NCBI GenBank assembly: GCA_964486145.1
Contig: CAZAMT010000261.1
Coordinates: 1 to 5,948, forward strand
DNA: 5,948 bases
Direction: 5' to 3'
From: CAZAMT01 sp964486145
Lineage (GTDB): Bacteria > Bacteroidota > Bacteroidia > Bacteroidales > JAAAOM01
Shown here: piece by piece, positions 1-5,948 of the stretch
Layout: the number at the start of each line of letters is the position of its first letter
How positions within the stretch are numbered: the first letter of the stretch is position 1
The notes under the pieces: model-generated
The model's input: the letters and a program-made list of their open reading frames with translations, nothing else
The model's database searches: none
What the model was told of the DNA's origin: nothing
Translations under genes and position numbers: made by a program

Positions 1-95
1 CATTATTTAAAAACAACCATGTGTGAAATTTGTTATGTCATGTAATTTTCATATGGAAAATGATGAACAACTGAGATTAATTTATACAAAAACAC

Positions 96-911
96 ATGAA
101 AAAGTCATATTTGTTTTTCGCATCAATGTATGCAGGAATCCTTATTTTTGTTGCATGTTCAACAGTGCCATTTACAGGCAGAAAACAATTTGCACCCATA
201 CCTTCCGGACAAATGATCTCATTGGGAAAATCCAGTTATAATCAGGTTCTTGATGAGAGCAAAAAATCAAACAATCAGAATTACATCAACATGGTCAACG
301 GAGCCGGACTAAAGGTATCCAAAGCAGTTGAAAAATACATGGCACAAAATAATTTATCAAAGCGCATTGAAGGTTATACATGGGAATTTCACGTACTTGA
401 AGATAATATTTTAAATGCCTGGTGCATGCCGGGAGGAAAGATTGCCTTTTATGAAGGCATCATGCCGGTTTGTAATGATGAAACAGGTGTAGCGGTGGTT
501 ATGGGACATGAAATTGCACATGCAGTTGCAAAACACAGCAACGAGCGATTAGGACAGCAGTTGTTAATCCAACTTGGGGGACTTGCGCTGTCGGAAGCTC
601 TTAAAAAAGAAAAAGAAACCACACAGCAACTTGCGCTTGCAGCATTTGGTTTAGGAACGCAAGTGGGTGTTATGCTTCCCTATAGTCGCAAACATGAAAG
701 CGAAGCAGATGAGCTTGGTTTATATTTTATGGCCTTGGCAGGTTACAATCCGCAGGCAGCGCCTGCTTTCTGGGAAAGAATGAAGGAAAAAAGCCAGGGA
801 CAATCTCGACCGCCGGAGTTTTTATCAACACATCCCCATCCGAATAGCAGGATACGTGCTTTGAACAATCATATGAACAAAGCCATGGATTATTACAAAA
901 ATAGCAAATAA
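96..911 (+). CDS. M48 family zinc metallopeptidase, predicted outer-membrane lipoprotein (LoiP/Oma1-like)
   Basis: This is a 271-residue predicted envelope protease, probably involved in turnover or quality control of misfolded envelope proteins; the substrate is unknown. Residues 1-20 form a lipoprotein signal (two lysines, then a hydrophobic stretch). They end in F18-V19-A20-C21, a slightly degenerate lipobox with Phe instead of Leu at -3. The CSTVPFTGR segment after the cysteine is typical of this family in Bacteroidota. The zinc site is HEIAH at 138-142 (ligands H138 and H142, catalytic E139). The third ligand is probably E201 in an E-x-x-x-D motif (E201, D205). A 'STHPHPNSRI' segment near the C terminus is a family hallmark. 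The start at 96 follows an in-frame stop at 72 and gives a proper signal peptide. The next ATG, at 126, would remove the basic n-region. There is no clear Shine-Dalgarno sequence. The length fits single-domain M48 lipoproteins. The gene is convergent with the antiporter gene. Family assignment is secure; the exact orthologue is not. Confidence 0.95.
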   Translation: MKKSYLFFASMYAGILIFVACSTVPFTGRKQFAPIPSGQMISLGKSSYNQVLDESKKSNNQNYINMVNGAGLKVSKAVEKYMAQNNLSKRIEGYTWEFHVLEDNILNAWCMPGGKIAFYEGIMPVCNDETGVAVVMGHEIAHAVAKHSNERLGQQLLIQLGGLALSEALKKEKETTQQLALAAFGLGTQVGVMLPYSRKHESEADELGLYFMALAGYNPQAAPAFWERMKEKSQGQSRPPEFLSTHPHPNSRIRALNNHMNKAMDYYKNSK

Positions 912-968
912 CAGGGGTGTAACTATCGAATTTCTTACATAGTCAACCTCATCGACAAAATTTAAATG

Positions 969-2210
969 CTACTCATAGGAAGTATCATCATTTTCTTCTT
1001 CTCCATTCAAAAACGAATAAAGCCGGGCCATCGGATAACTTGTCAGTCCATGGATGATAACAGAAGTAAAGATTATAAAACTTACAATCGGCCAAATATC
1101 ATCACTGAAAGCTGTTAGTTTTGCCTCGGCATGGAAAGCATAAAACATTGCTGCTACACCAATGGGGCCAAACCAACCCATAAATAAAACATCCCGGGAT
1201 TGTTTTCTGAATTTTCCGAGTGCCGGTTTCAATGCCAAAAACACGGGTATTCTTTTCAAAAATAGAATTACAATTGCCAATATAACATACTGCCAGCCAG
1301 CTTCTATCCATTTTTCTATTGGTAAAATCATTCCAAACAGAACAAATACCGGTATTACAAAAATACGTTCCAGCACATCCTGCACCCTCTCCTGCTTTAA
1401 TTCTTTACCTTTGTTGATGCTAAATCCATAAACAATGGCTGCTGCAAACACCGTGATAATTGCATTGATACCAAGCAATTCCGATAATGACATAACAAAC
1501 AATGCCATGAACAAAGCAGATGCGAACAATGATTTGGATGTCATTAGCTTTTTTTCATGTGCACTGTGAACCATTTTACCTATAAATCCTCCAGCCATTA
1601 GGCCTGTAACTGCACCCACCAGGTTCTCCAAAACCACTACTTGCACTGCCCATTGTTGTAAAGATCTTTCCGGTAAACTTATTATAAAAAGTGGCAACAA
1701 TACCATCATCATGGCCAGCCCGTCGTTTGCCCCTGATTCAAATGAAATCATTTGTCTGATGCGTTCAGGAAGCGTATCGCGAGCAGCAGAACCAGAAATA
1801 ACGGCTGATGAAATAACCGGATCCGTAGGTGTAAGGATGGCCCCAAGCAGAAAGCAATATATCCAGTTGAAATTTAAAACGAATTTTATGATCAACGCTG
1901 TCATCGCCCACATACCTGCCATGCCAGCAATCAATATGATGACAGACTCCCATTTAAAATTTCGAAGAAATGCATACGGAACCCGTAAAGCTGATGCAGT
2001 GACAGCTATAACCATCGTATATTTGGCCACGATGCCTGTCCAATGATAAATATTTGGAGATGTATATCCAAGTTGTGCCAGTATAATACCGGCAAACAAT
2101 GCAATGAGGGGTTCCGTAATGATGGAACGCTCAATTTTCTTTAGTATCAGTCCGGCCAAAAGGCCAATCATGGAAACCGCGAGAATGATGATATAGGTAA
2201 TGTCCTCCAT
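969..2210 (-). CDS. Na+(K+)/H+ antiporter, CPA1 family, NhaP-type
   Basis: This is a 413-residue polytopic inner-membrane protein predicted to exchange cytoplasmic Na+ (or K+) for external protons, serving pH and salt homeostasis. Hydrophobic segments run nearly the whole length, consistent with about 12-13 membrane helices. Key motifs are T129-D130-P131-V132 in the unwound-helix region and FESGANDG at 157-164. The adjacent Asn-Asp pair (N162, D163) is the ion-binding signature of electroneutral CPA1/NhaP exchangers. Other motifs are K319-R320-x-P in a late helix and GWFGPIGVAA at 345-354, which corresponds to the GWFGPRG-like motif; Ile replaces the common Arg. The C-terminal tail is short and acidic (NGEEENDD), with no TrkA_C or cNMP regulatory domain. 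The start is the ATG at 2210, directly before the first helix, with no obvious Shine-Dalgarno sequence. The gene is divergent from the PBP gene and convergent with the M48 gene, so it is probably transcribed alone. Na+ versus K+ preference cannot be read from the sequence. Confidence 0.95.
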   Translation of the reverse strand: MEDITYIIILAVSMIGLLAGLILKKIERSIITEPLIALFAGIILAQLGYTSPNIYHWTGIVAKYTMVIAVTASALRVPYAFLRNFKWESVIILIAGMAGMWAMTALIIKFVLNFNWIYCFLLGAILTPTDPVISSAVISGSAARDTLPERIRQMISFESGANDGLAMMMVLLPLFIISLPERSLQQWAVQVVVLENLVGAVTGLMAGGFIGKMVHSAHEKKLMTSKSLFASALFMALFVMSLSELLGINAIITVFAAAIVYGFSINKGKELKQERVQDVLERIFVIPVFVLFGMILPIEKWIEAGWQYVILAIVILFLKRIPVFLALKPALGKFRKQSRDVLFMGWFGPIGVAAMFYAFHAEAKLTAFSDDIWPIVSFIIFTSVIIHGLTSYPMARLYSFLNGEEENDDTSYE

Positions 2211-2424
2211 ACAAACAAATCACTAATTTTACCGGATGAATTTAAACATAATTGTTGAGTTATTTCACGAAGCACATTGTTTATTGCGGCCACATAAATT
2301 TTTTGTATTACTCCTTTCAATCAAGATAGACGTATTTTATGGACGAAATTATTTTGATATGCTTTAGCCTTATTAATTAACTTCCTTATGCTAATAAACA
2401 GATTACGATTAATTTACACTAACC

Positions 2425-2438
2425 CTCGCCTGGGCGAG
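2425..2438. repeat. 14-bp palindrome (CTCGCC-TG-GGCGAG)
   Basis: This is a perfect 6-bp inverted repeat around a 2-bp centre, GC-rich within AT-rich flanks. It lies 215 bp upstream of the antiporter start and 232 bp upstream of the PBP start. As RNA the loop would be about four bases with a 5-bp stem. It could be the edge of the structured island or a dimeric regulator's site. No T-tract follows, so it is not an intrinsic terminator. Confidence 0.55.
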
Positions 2439-2535
2439 AACAAGTGAACCGAACCGCAGCGGAGCTCATTGAAAGTAAACTAAACCGGGCTATTAGCGCC
2501 TTTTACGATACCAGCTCTGCTCTGCCATTAATTAG

Positions 2536-2645
2536 TATCAATAATTTATGAACCCCGAAGGGATCGGCGGAAGCCGATAGGGCAGATTAGATTGAAACGA
2601 ATGTCACAATTCCTAAAATTTTTCACTAAGGCCCGATTATTGATA
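2536..2645. repeat. 10-bp inverted repeat with 90-bp spacer, ending 25 bp before the PBP start
   Basis: TATCAATAAT at 2536-2545 is exactly complementary to ATTATTGATA at 2636-2645. As RNA, this pairing would cross the 2522-2526/2581-2585 stem, so the two helices could be mutually exclusive or form a pseudoknot. The arms are AT-rich, so chance is a real alternative. Confidence 0.4.
2563..2578. repeat. Perfect hairpin ATCGGC-GGAA-GCCGAT
   Basis: This is a 6-bp perfect stem with a four-base GGAA loop (GNRA-type if read as plus-strand RNA). It is immediately preceded by a small CCC-CGAA-GGG hairpin (2553-2562). A compact stem with a GNRA loop is more typical of folded RNA or of REP-like elements than of random AT-rich spacer. 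No U-tract follows, so termination is unlikely. Confidence 0.6.
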
Positions 2646-2669
2646 AGAAATTGAGCAAAATCCTAAATT

Positions 2670-5054
2670 ATGGGTATTCCACTGAAAATTTTAAAGTTAA
2701 ATTACAGGTTAAGAAGTTTTTTCAAGCCATTCATCACCATTTTTAAAGATAAACGTATCTGGATAGCCGCCACCATAGCTGGTGCAGGTGTTCTTTTGTT
2801 TTCGGTTTTGCTGTACATCCTGGTTTTACTGGAAATGTTCGGCCCTGTGCCGACAAAAGAAAAATTAAAAAACATTACCCAGGATGAAGCCACTGAGATA
2901 TATTCAGCCGACAATGTTTTGTTGGGAAGATATTACATTAAAAATCGTGTCAATATCGCGCTTGATGCTGTACCCAGGCAAGTTGTTAATGCATTAATTG
3001 CAACCGAAGACATTCGTTTTTACGAACATAATGGAATTGATACGCGCAGCATGCTGCGGGTAATTTTCAAATCAATTTTAATGCGTGACGAGAGCGCTGG
3101 AGGTGGAAGTACAATTACCCAGCAACTGGCAAAAAACCTGTTTCCCCGACAAAACCGTGGAATAATGAGCTTACCGGTGAATAAAGCAAGAGAGCACATC
3201 ATTGCGCTTCGATTAGAGCAAATATATACCAAAGAAGAAATCCTCAGTTTATATGTCAATACCGTTTCTTTTGGAGAGGATACATACGGTCTGACAACTG
3301 CTTCAAAACGCTTTTTTGATAAACATCCTGCAACCCTTAAGGTTGAAGAAGCTGCCACTCTTATTGGAATGTTAAAAGGACCGTCTCTTTACAATCCCCG
3401 AACAAATTATGAGAATTCCATCACGCGAAGAAATGTTGTATTGGGCCAGATGCATAAATACAATTTTTTGAACGAGCTACACATCGATTCAATCAAAAAG
3501 GTACCAATACAACTGGATTACCAGGTTTATAGCGGCCATTCAGGACTGGCGCCCTACTTCAGGGAGTTTTTACGACAAAAAATCACTAAAACTCTTGATG
3601 ATGTTGAAAAAGAAACAGGCAGACAGTACAATCTGTACACCAGCGGACTAAAAATATATACCACCATTGATTCTCGTTTACAGTCATATGCAGAGAGCGC
3701 GATGAAAGAACACATGTCGGCATTGCAGGCTTTGTTTGAAACAACATGGAAAAACAATTATCCATGGCTGAAAGATGAAAAATTCATGGAATATGTAACG
3801 CAGCAATCTGCATATTATAAGCATCTCAAGGAAAGCGGCCATTCAAACGAAGAAATCAAAAACGCGTTTTCCACAAAATCAGACATGCGCGTTTTCTCCT
3901 GGGATAAAGTTGAAACGAAATCCATGTCGCGTATTGATTCACTACGGCATTACCTGAATTTTTTGCACGCCGGTTTTTTGGCTATGAGTCCTGAAAACGG
4001 ATTCATTCTCGCCTGGGTTGGAGGTATTGATTTTAAGCATTTTAAATACGACCATGTTTTATCCGAGCGTCAGGCTGGTTCGATCTTCAAGCCGATCGTG
4101 TATGGTACTGCTCTTGAAAACGGGTTTACACCCTGCCAGTTTATTTCGAATGATACCGTTGTATTTACATCTTATGATAACTGGCAACCACGAAACTCTG
4201 ATCGCAAGTACGGAGGATACTACTCACTAAAAGGAGCGCTGACAAACTCAGTAAACACGGTGGCTGCACGGTTAATCATGCAAACCGGTATTGACAATGT
4301 TGTGCAAACAGCTTCAAAGATGGGGATTGAAGGCACATTTAATCACGTGCCGTCTCTGGCATTGGGCACTCAGGAAGTCTCACTCTTTGAAATGGTGCGC
4401 GCCTACACAGCTTTTGTGAATGGTGGAAAAATCATAGATCCGGTTTACATTCAGCGAATTGAAAACAACAGTGGTGAAACCATATACAAACACAGCGGAA
4501 TCTCTTACGGTAAACAGGCATTGAGTCCTGAAACATCCGAAAAAATGCTACAAATGCTCCGGTTTGTGGTCAGCCAGGGAACCGGAGTGCGCATCCGAAC
4601 TCAATTTGATGTAAAAGGTGATTTGGCTGGAAAAACAGGTACAACCCAAAACCAATCGGATGGATGGTTTATTGGAATTACACCGAAAATTGTAACCGGC
4701 GCCTGGGTTGGAGGGGAATTTCCATTGATCCGGTTCAGAAACCTGACACATGGTCAGGGAGCCGCAACAGCATTACCGCTTGTAGGAAATTTTTTGGATA
4801 AAACATATGATCATCCTGACTTCAAATCCTGGGAAAACGAATTTTTCAGATTTCAACATATTGATAATTTGGAGGAACTTTTCAATTGCCCTGATTTTCA
4901 GGAAAAACAAAATGAACGAAAATTAATCCCTATTTTTCGAATATTCAAAAGAGATGAGGATAATAAACCTGTGACAAACATCATATCATCCATCAAAGAA
5001 ATATTCGGTAAGGAGGATGAAAAAGACAGAAAAATCAAACGTAAACGGCATTAA
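2670..5054 (+). CDS. Bifunctional class A penicillin-binding protein (GT51 glycosyltransferase + D,D-transpeptidase), PBP1A-like
   Basis: This 794-residue protein polymerises lipid II into glycan strands and cross-links the peptides. A basic cytoplasmic tail (1-28) precedes one membrane helix (about 30-56), leaving the rest in the periplasm. The GT51 domain (about 70-250) has E113-D114 with F117 and H120-x-G122, GGGSTITQQLAKN at 144-156, and NKAREHIIALRLE at 171-183. The usual RKxxE motif is NKxxE here, with E175 kept. A linker and a helical insert (about 335-430) lead into the transpeptidase domain. That domain has S471-I-F-K474 (nucleophile S471), S527-V-N529 and K655-T-G-T658. All catalytic motifs are intact and the length is normal for the class. 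The C-terminal tail is lysine- and arginine-rich. The ATG at 2670 is chosen because the next Met (56) lies after the membrane helix; no Shine-Dalgarno sequence is visible. The gene is followed after 155 bp by a second cell-wall enzyme on the same strand. Confidence 0.97.
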   Translation: MGIPLKILKLNYRLRSFFKPFITIFKDKRIWIAATIAGAGVLLFSVLLYILVLLEMFGPVPTKEKLKNITQDEATEIYSADNVLLGRYYIKNRVNIALDAVPRQVVNALIATEDIRFYEHNGIDTRSMLRVIFKSILMRDESAGGGSTITQQLAKNLFPRQNRGIMSLPVNKAREHIIALRLEQIYTKEEILSLYVNTVSFGEDTYGLTTASKRFFDKHPATLKVEEAATLIGMLKGPSLYNPRTNYENSITRRNVVLGQMHKYNFLNELHIDSIKKVPIQLDYQVYSGHSGLAPYFREFLRQKITKTLDDVEKETGRQYNLYTSGLKIYTTIDSRLQSYAESAMKEHMSALQALFETTWKNNYPWLKDEKFMEYVTQQSAYYKHLKESGHSNEEIKNAFSTKSDMRVFSWDKVETKSMSRIDSLRHYLNFLHAGFLAMSPENGFILAWVGGIDFKHFKYDHVLSERQAGSIFKPIVYGTALENGFTPCQFISNDTVVFTSYDNWQPRNSDRKYGGYYSLKGALTNSVNTVAARLIMQTGIDNVVQTASKMGIEGTFNHVPSLALGTQEVSLFEMVRAYTAFVNGGKIIDPVYIQRIENNSGETIYKHSGISYGKQALSPETSEKMLQMLRFVVSQGTGVRIRTQFDVKGDLAGKTGTTQNQSDGWFIGITPKIVTGAWVGGEFPLIRFRNLTHGQGAATALPLVGNFLDKTYDHPDFKSWENEFFRFQHIDNLEELFNCPDFQEKQNERKLIPIFRIFKRDEDNKPVTNIISSIKEIFGKEDEKDRKIKRKRH

Positions 5055-5165
5055 AAACTTTCCCCAGAGCGTTTTTTTCTAAGAACATCCTTCACCTTTG
5101 GTAGTTTTTGTAAATATATCTGACATTTTAGTGTATAAAACAAAATGAATCTATACTTTCGCCGA

Positions 5166-5173
5166 TAGATTTG
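5166..5173 (+). promoter_or_regulatory. Possible Bacteroidota -7 box (TAGATTTG)
   Basis: TAGATTTG is an exact match to the Bacteroidota -7 consensus TAnnTTTG. It lies 36 bp before the L,D-transpeptidase start, a reasonable leader length. No TTG is found at the expected distance (about 19-21 bp) upstream, so this is only a half-match. If real, the transpeptidase gene would have its own promoter and not depend only on read-through from the PBP gene. Confidence 0.25.
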
Positions 5174-5209
5174 ATTTAAGAATACAACAAATTATACTGT
5201 TTGTCAAAT

Positions 5210-5948
5210 ATGTCAGGTAAGCAAACCGTTGCACAAAATTTACAGTTCAATCAGCACCACAGGTTTATCCTACCTTTGTTTATAGTGATTCTTTTTTGTT
5301 CTCATTTTTTAAAACTTGTTGCCAGCGAACCAGAAAAAGCCCCATCCTACCTGAATGTGCAAGAAAAATATGAAGATCTGCTGATAAAAAATCCCCTGAA
5401 ATTGCCTTCCCTGGAGGTTTTTTCACTCGCTTTGCAGGGCTTCAAAAACTTGAAAGAAGAAAAGGAGTTACTCAACAAAGACATTCTTACCATCATTGAC
5501 TTCAGTTTATCTTCCAACGATAAAAGGTTGTGGGTCATCAATGTTAAGAATAACGAGGTTTTGTTTTACGATCTGGTAGCACACGGTATAAATTCAGGAA
5601 ATGAATTTGCAACAAAGTTTTCAAATATCCCGCGAACAAACATGAGTTCGCTTGGATTTTTCGTCACAGGAAGCACTTATTACGGTAAACATGGCCTGTC
5701 TCTTTATCTAAACGGTATGGATGAAGGATATAATCACAATGCAAAAAAACGTGCCATCGTGATGCATGGAGCCAAATATGTCAGCTCCGACTTTATTAAA
5801 AAACACGGAAGGCTTGGCAGAAGTTTTGGTTGCCCTTCGGTATCGCTGGATATCTATCAAGATGTAATACAAACCATTGCAGAGGGTAGTTGCTTGTTCA
5901 TTTATTACCCTGATCAGGAATTTCTCAGACATTCTGTTGTTTTAAACC
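5210..5948 (+). CDS. L,D-transpeptidase catalytic-domain protein (YkuD_2-type), 3' end outside window
   Basis: The open frame from ATG 5210 reaches the window end with 246 codons and no stop. The family's conserved blocks are all present, so few residues should be missing. It is a predicted periplasmic cysteine enzyme acting on peptidoglycan stem peptides (L,D cross-linking or attachment). Residues 19-34 are strongly hydrophobic. VAS at 37-39 is a plausible signal peptidase I site; otherwise the segment is an anchor. The blocks, in order, are D97-F-S, VAHG at 123-126, S129-G130, F137-S-N, SSLGF from 146, TG at 153-154, YGKHG at 158-162, MHGA at 185-188 and GRSFGCPSVS at 203-212. C208 is the predicted nucleophile and H186 the catalytic His. 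The motif is SxGCPS rather than the classical SHGCxR, as expected for this branch. The frame opens after a stop at 5177. TTG 5201 is an alternative start, and GTG 5285 would cut the hydrophobic segment. It lies downstream of, and on the same strand as, the PBP gene. Confidence 0.9.
   Translation, partial: MSGKQTVAQNLQFNQHHRFILPLFIVILFCSHFLKLVASEPEKAPSYLNVQEKYEDLLIKNPLKLPSLEVFSLALQGFKNLKEEKELLNKDILTIIDFSLSSNDKRLWVINVKNNEVLFYDLVAHGINSGNEFATKFSNIPRTNMSSLGFFVTGSTYYGKHGLSLYLNGMDEGYNHNAKKRAIVMHGAKYVSSDFIKKHGRLGRSFGCPSVSLDIYQDVIQTIAEGSCLFIYYPDQEFLRHSVVLN

Larger units (their letters stand above)
2425..2586 (+). ncRNA. Candidate structured element (small RNA, 5' leader or palindromic repeat)
   Basis: Most GC-rich segments here have a complementary partner. 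(a) CTCGCC 2425-2430 pairs with GGCGAG 2433-2438. (b) 2458-2466 pairs with 2513-2521, nine base pairs with one G-U (2461/2518). Its loop holds a further 5-bp stem, GTAAA 2475-2479 with TTTAC 2502-2506. (c) CTGCC 2522-2526 pairs with GGCAG 2581-2585. This encloses CCC 2553-2555 with GGG 2560-2562, and the hairpin 2563-2578. The single G-U pair weakly favours plus-strand RNA. I recognise no known RNA family or riboswitch motif. It could equally be a dispersed REP- or MITE-like repeat acting as DNA. The pairing was done by eye, without energies or homologues, so the function and the exact ends are inference. Confidence 0.35.
2211..2669. other. Divergent intergenic region between antiporter and PBP genes
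   Basis: This 459-bp stretch has no credible protein gene; the few ATG-initiated readings run only about 10-20 codons. It must hold the promoters of both flanking genes, but I find no full match to the Bacteroidota TTG / TAnnTTTG promoter on either strand. The best partial match for the antiporter is TATGTTTA on the minus strand (plus coordinates 2243-2250), one base off, with TTC rather than TTG upstream. The outer parts (2221-2420 and 2591-2669) are about 28% GC by hand count. The centre (2421-2590) is about 49% GC and rich in short palindromes, described separately. Confidence 0.85.

Noticed and set aside
43..50. TAATTTTC as a -7 box for the M48 gene
   Set aside because: One mismatch to TAnnTTTG, and the nearest upstream TTG is only about 10 bp away, so the spacing is wrong.
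23..241. 72-codon reading frame overlapping the start of the M48 gene
   Set aside because: It lies in another frame over the lipoprotein signal and N terminus, which is supported by clear family motifs. Its own translation has no recognisable features.
912..968. Bidirectional terminator between the convergent M48 and antiporter genes
   Set aside because: Only AATTT/AAATT-type pairings with long loops are visible; no GC-rich stem and no flanking T/A tracts.
2548..2580. Tiny ORF starting MNPEGIGGSR in the intergenic island
   Set aside because: Only 10 codons, spanning the two hairpins; the reading is a by-product of the palindromes.
2479..2639. Apparent imperfect direct repeat: ACTAAACCGGGCTATTA (2479-2495) versus ACTAAGGCCCGATTA (2625-2639)
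   Set aside because: The cores CGGGC and GCCCG are reverse complements, so alignment as a direct repeat breaks in the middle. It is better read as a possible weak 5-bp stem, and may be chance.
5053..5078. AAAAAC (5053-5058) and GTTTTTTT (5071-5078) as an intrinsic terminator after the PBP gene
   Set aside because: The stem would be five A-T pairs plus one G-C with a 12-base loop that overlaps the stop codon. It is too weak to call, and the T-run alone is unremarkable in AT-rich DNA.
5708..5932. 74-codon minus-strand frame at the right end
   Set aside because: It is the antisense shadow of the L,D-transpeptidase catalytic block, whose plus-strand translation carries all the family motifs.

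Overview
This AT-rich window looks like chromosomal DNA from a member of the Bacteroidota. The evidence is indirect. The M48 lipoprotein begins with a CSTVPFTGR stretch after its lipid cysteine. The class A PBP has the helical insert and the 'VNKxxE' glycosyltransferase variant I associate with this phylum. The L,D-transpeptidase belongs to the YkuD_2-type branch. None of the four genes has a convincing Shine-Dalgarno sequence. I cannot name a genus. The content is envelope housekeeping; I see no phage, IS, CRISPR, toxin or defence genes.

Layout: (1) 96-911, + strand, a secreted M48 zinc metallopeptidase lipoprotein. (2) 969-2210, - strand, an NhaP-type (CPA1) Na+(K+)/H+ antiporter, convergent with gene 1 across a 57-bp gap that shows no clear terminator hairpin. 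(3) 2211-2669, a 459-bp divergent intergenic region. Its middle (about 2421-2590) is a GC-rich island, about 49% GC by hand count against about 28% in the flanks, and it is full of short complementary arms. (4) 2670-5054, + strand, a full-length bifunctional class A penicillin-binding protein. (5) A 155-bp gap, then 5210 to the window end, + strand, an L,D-transpeptidase catalytic-domain protein whose stop codon lies beyond the window. This last gene is nearly complete, with 246 codons visible.

The two right-hand genes both act on periplasmic peptidoglycan. The PBP polymerises glycan strands and makes D,D (4-3) cross-links. The YkuD-type enzyme is predicted to do L,D-transpeptidation on the same polymer. 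The M48 protease is probably an envelope quality-control enzyme, and the antiporter handles pH and sodium homeostasis; I infer no direct pathway link between these two and the cell-wall pair.

The only part not explained by ordinary genes is the structured island upstream of the PBP gene. It could be a dispersed palindromic repeat (REP- or MITE-like), a small structured RNA, or part of the PBP leader. The sequence alone cannot decide between these.
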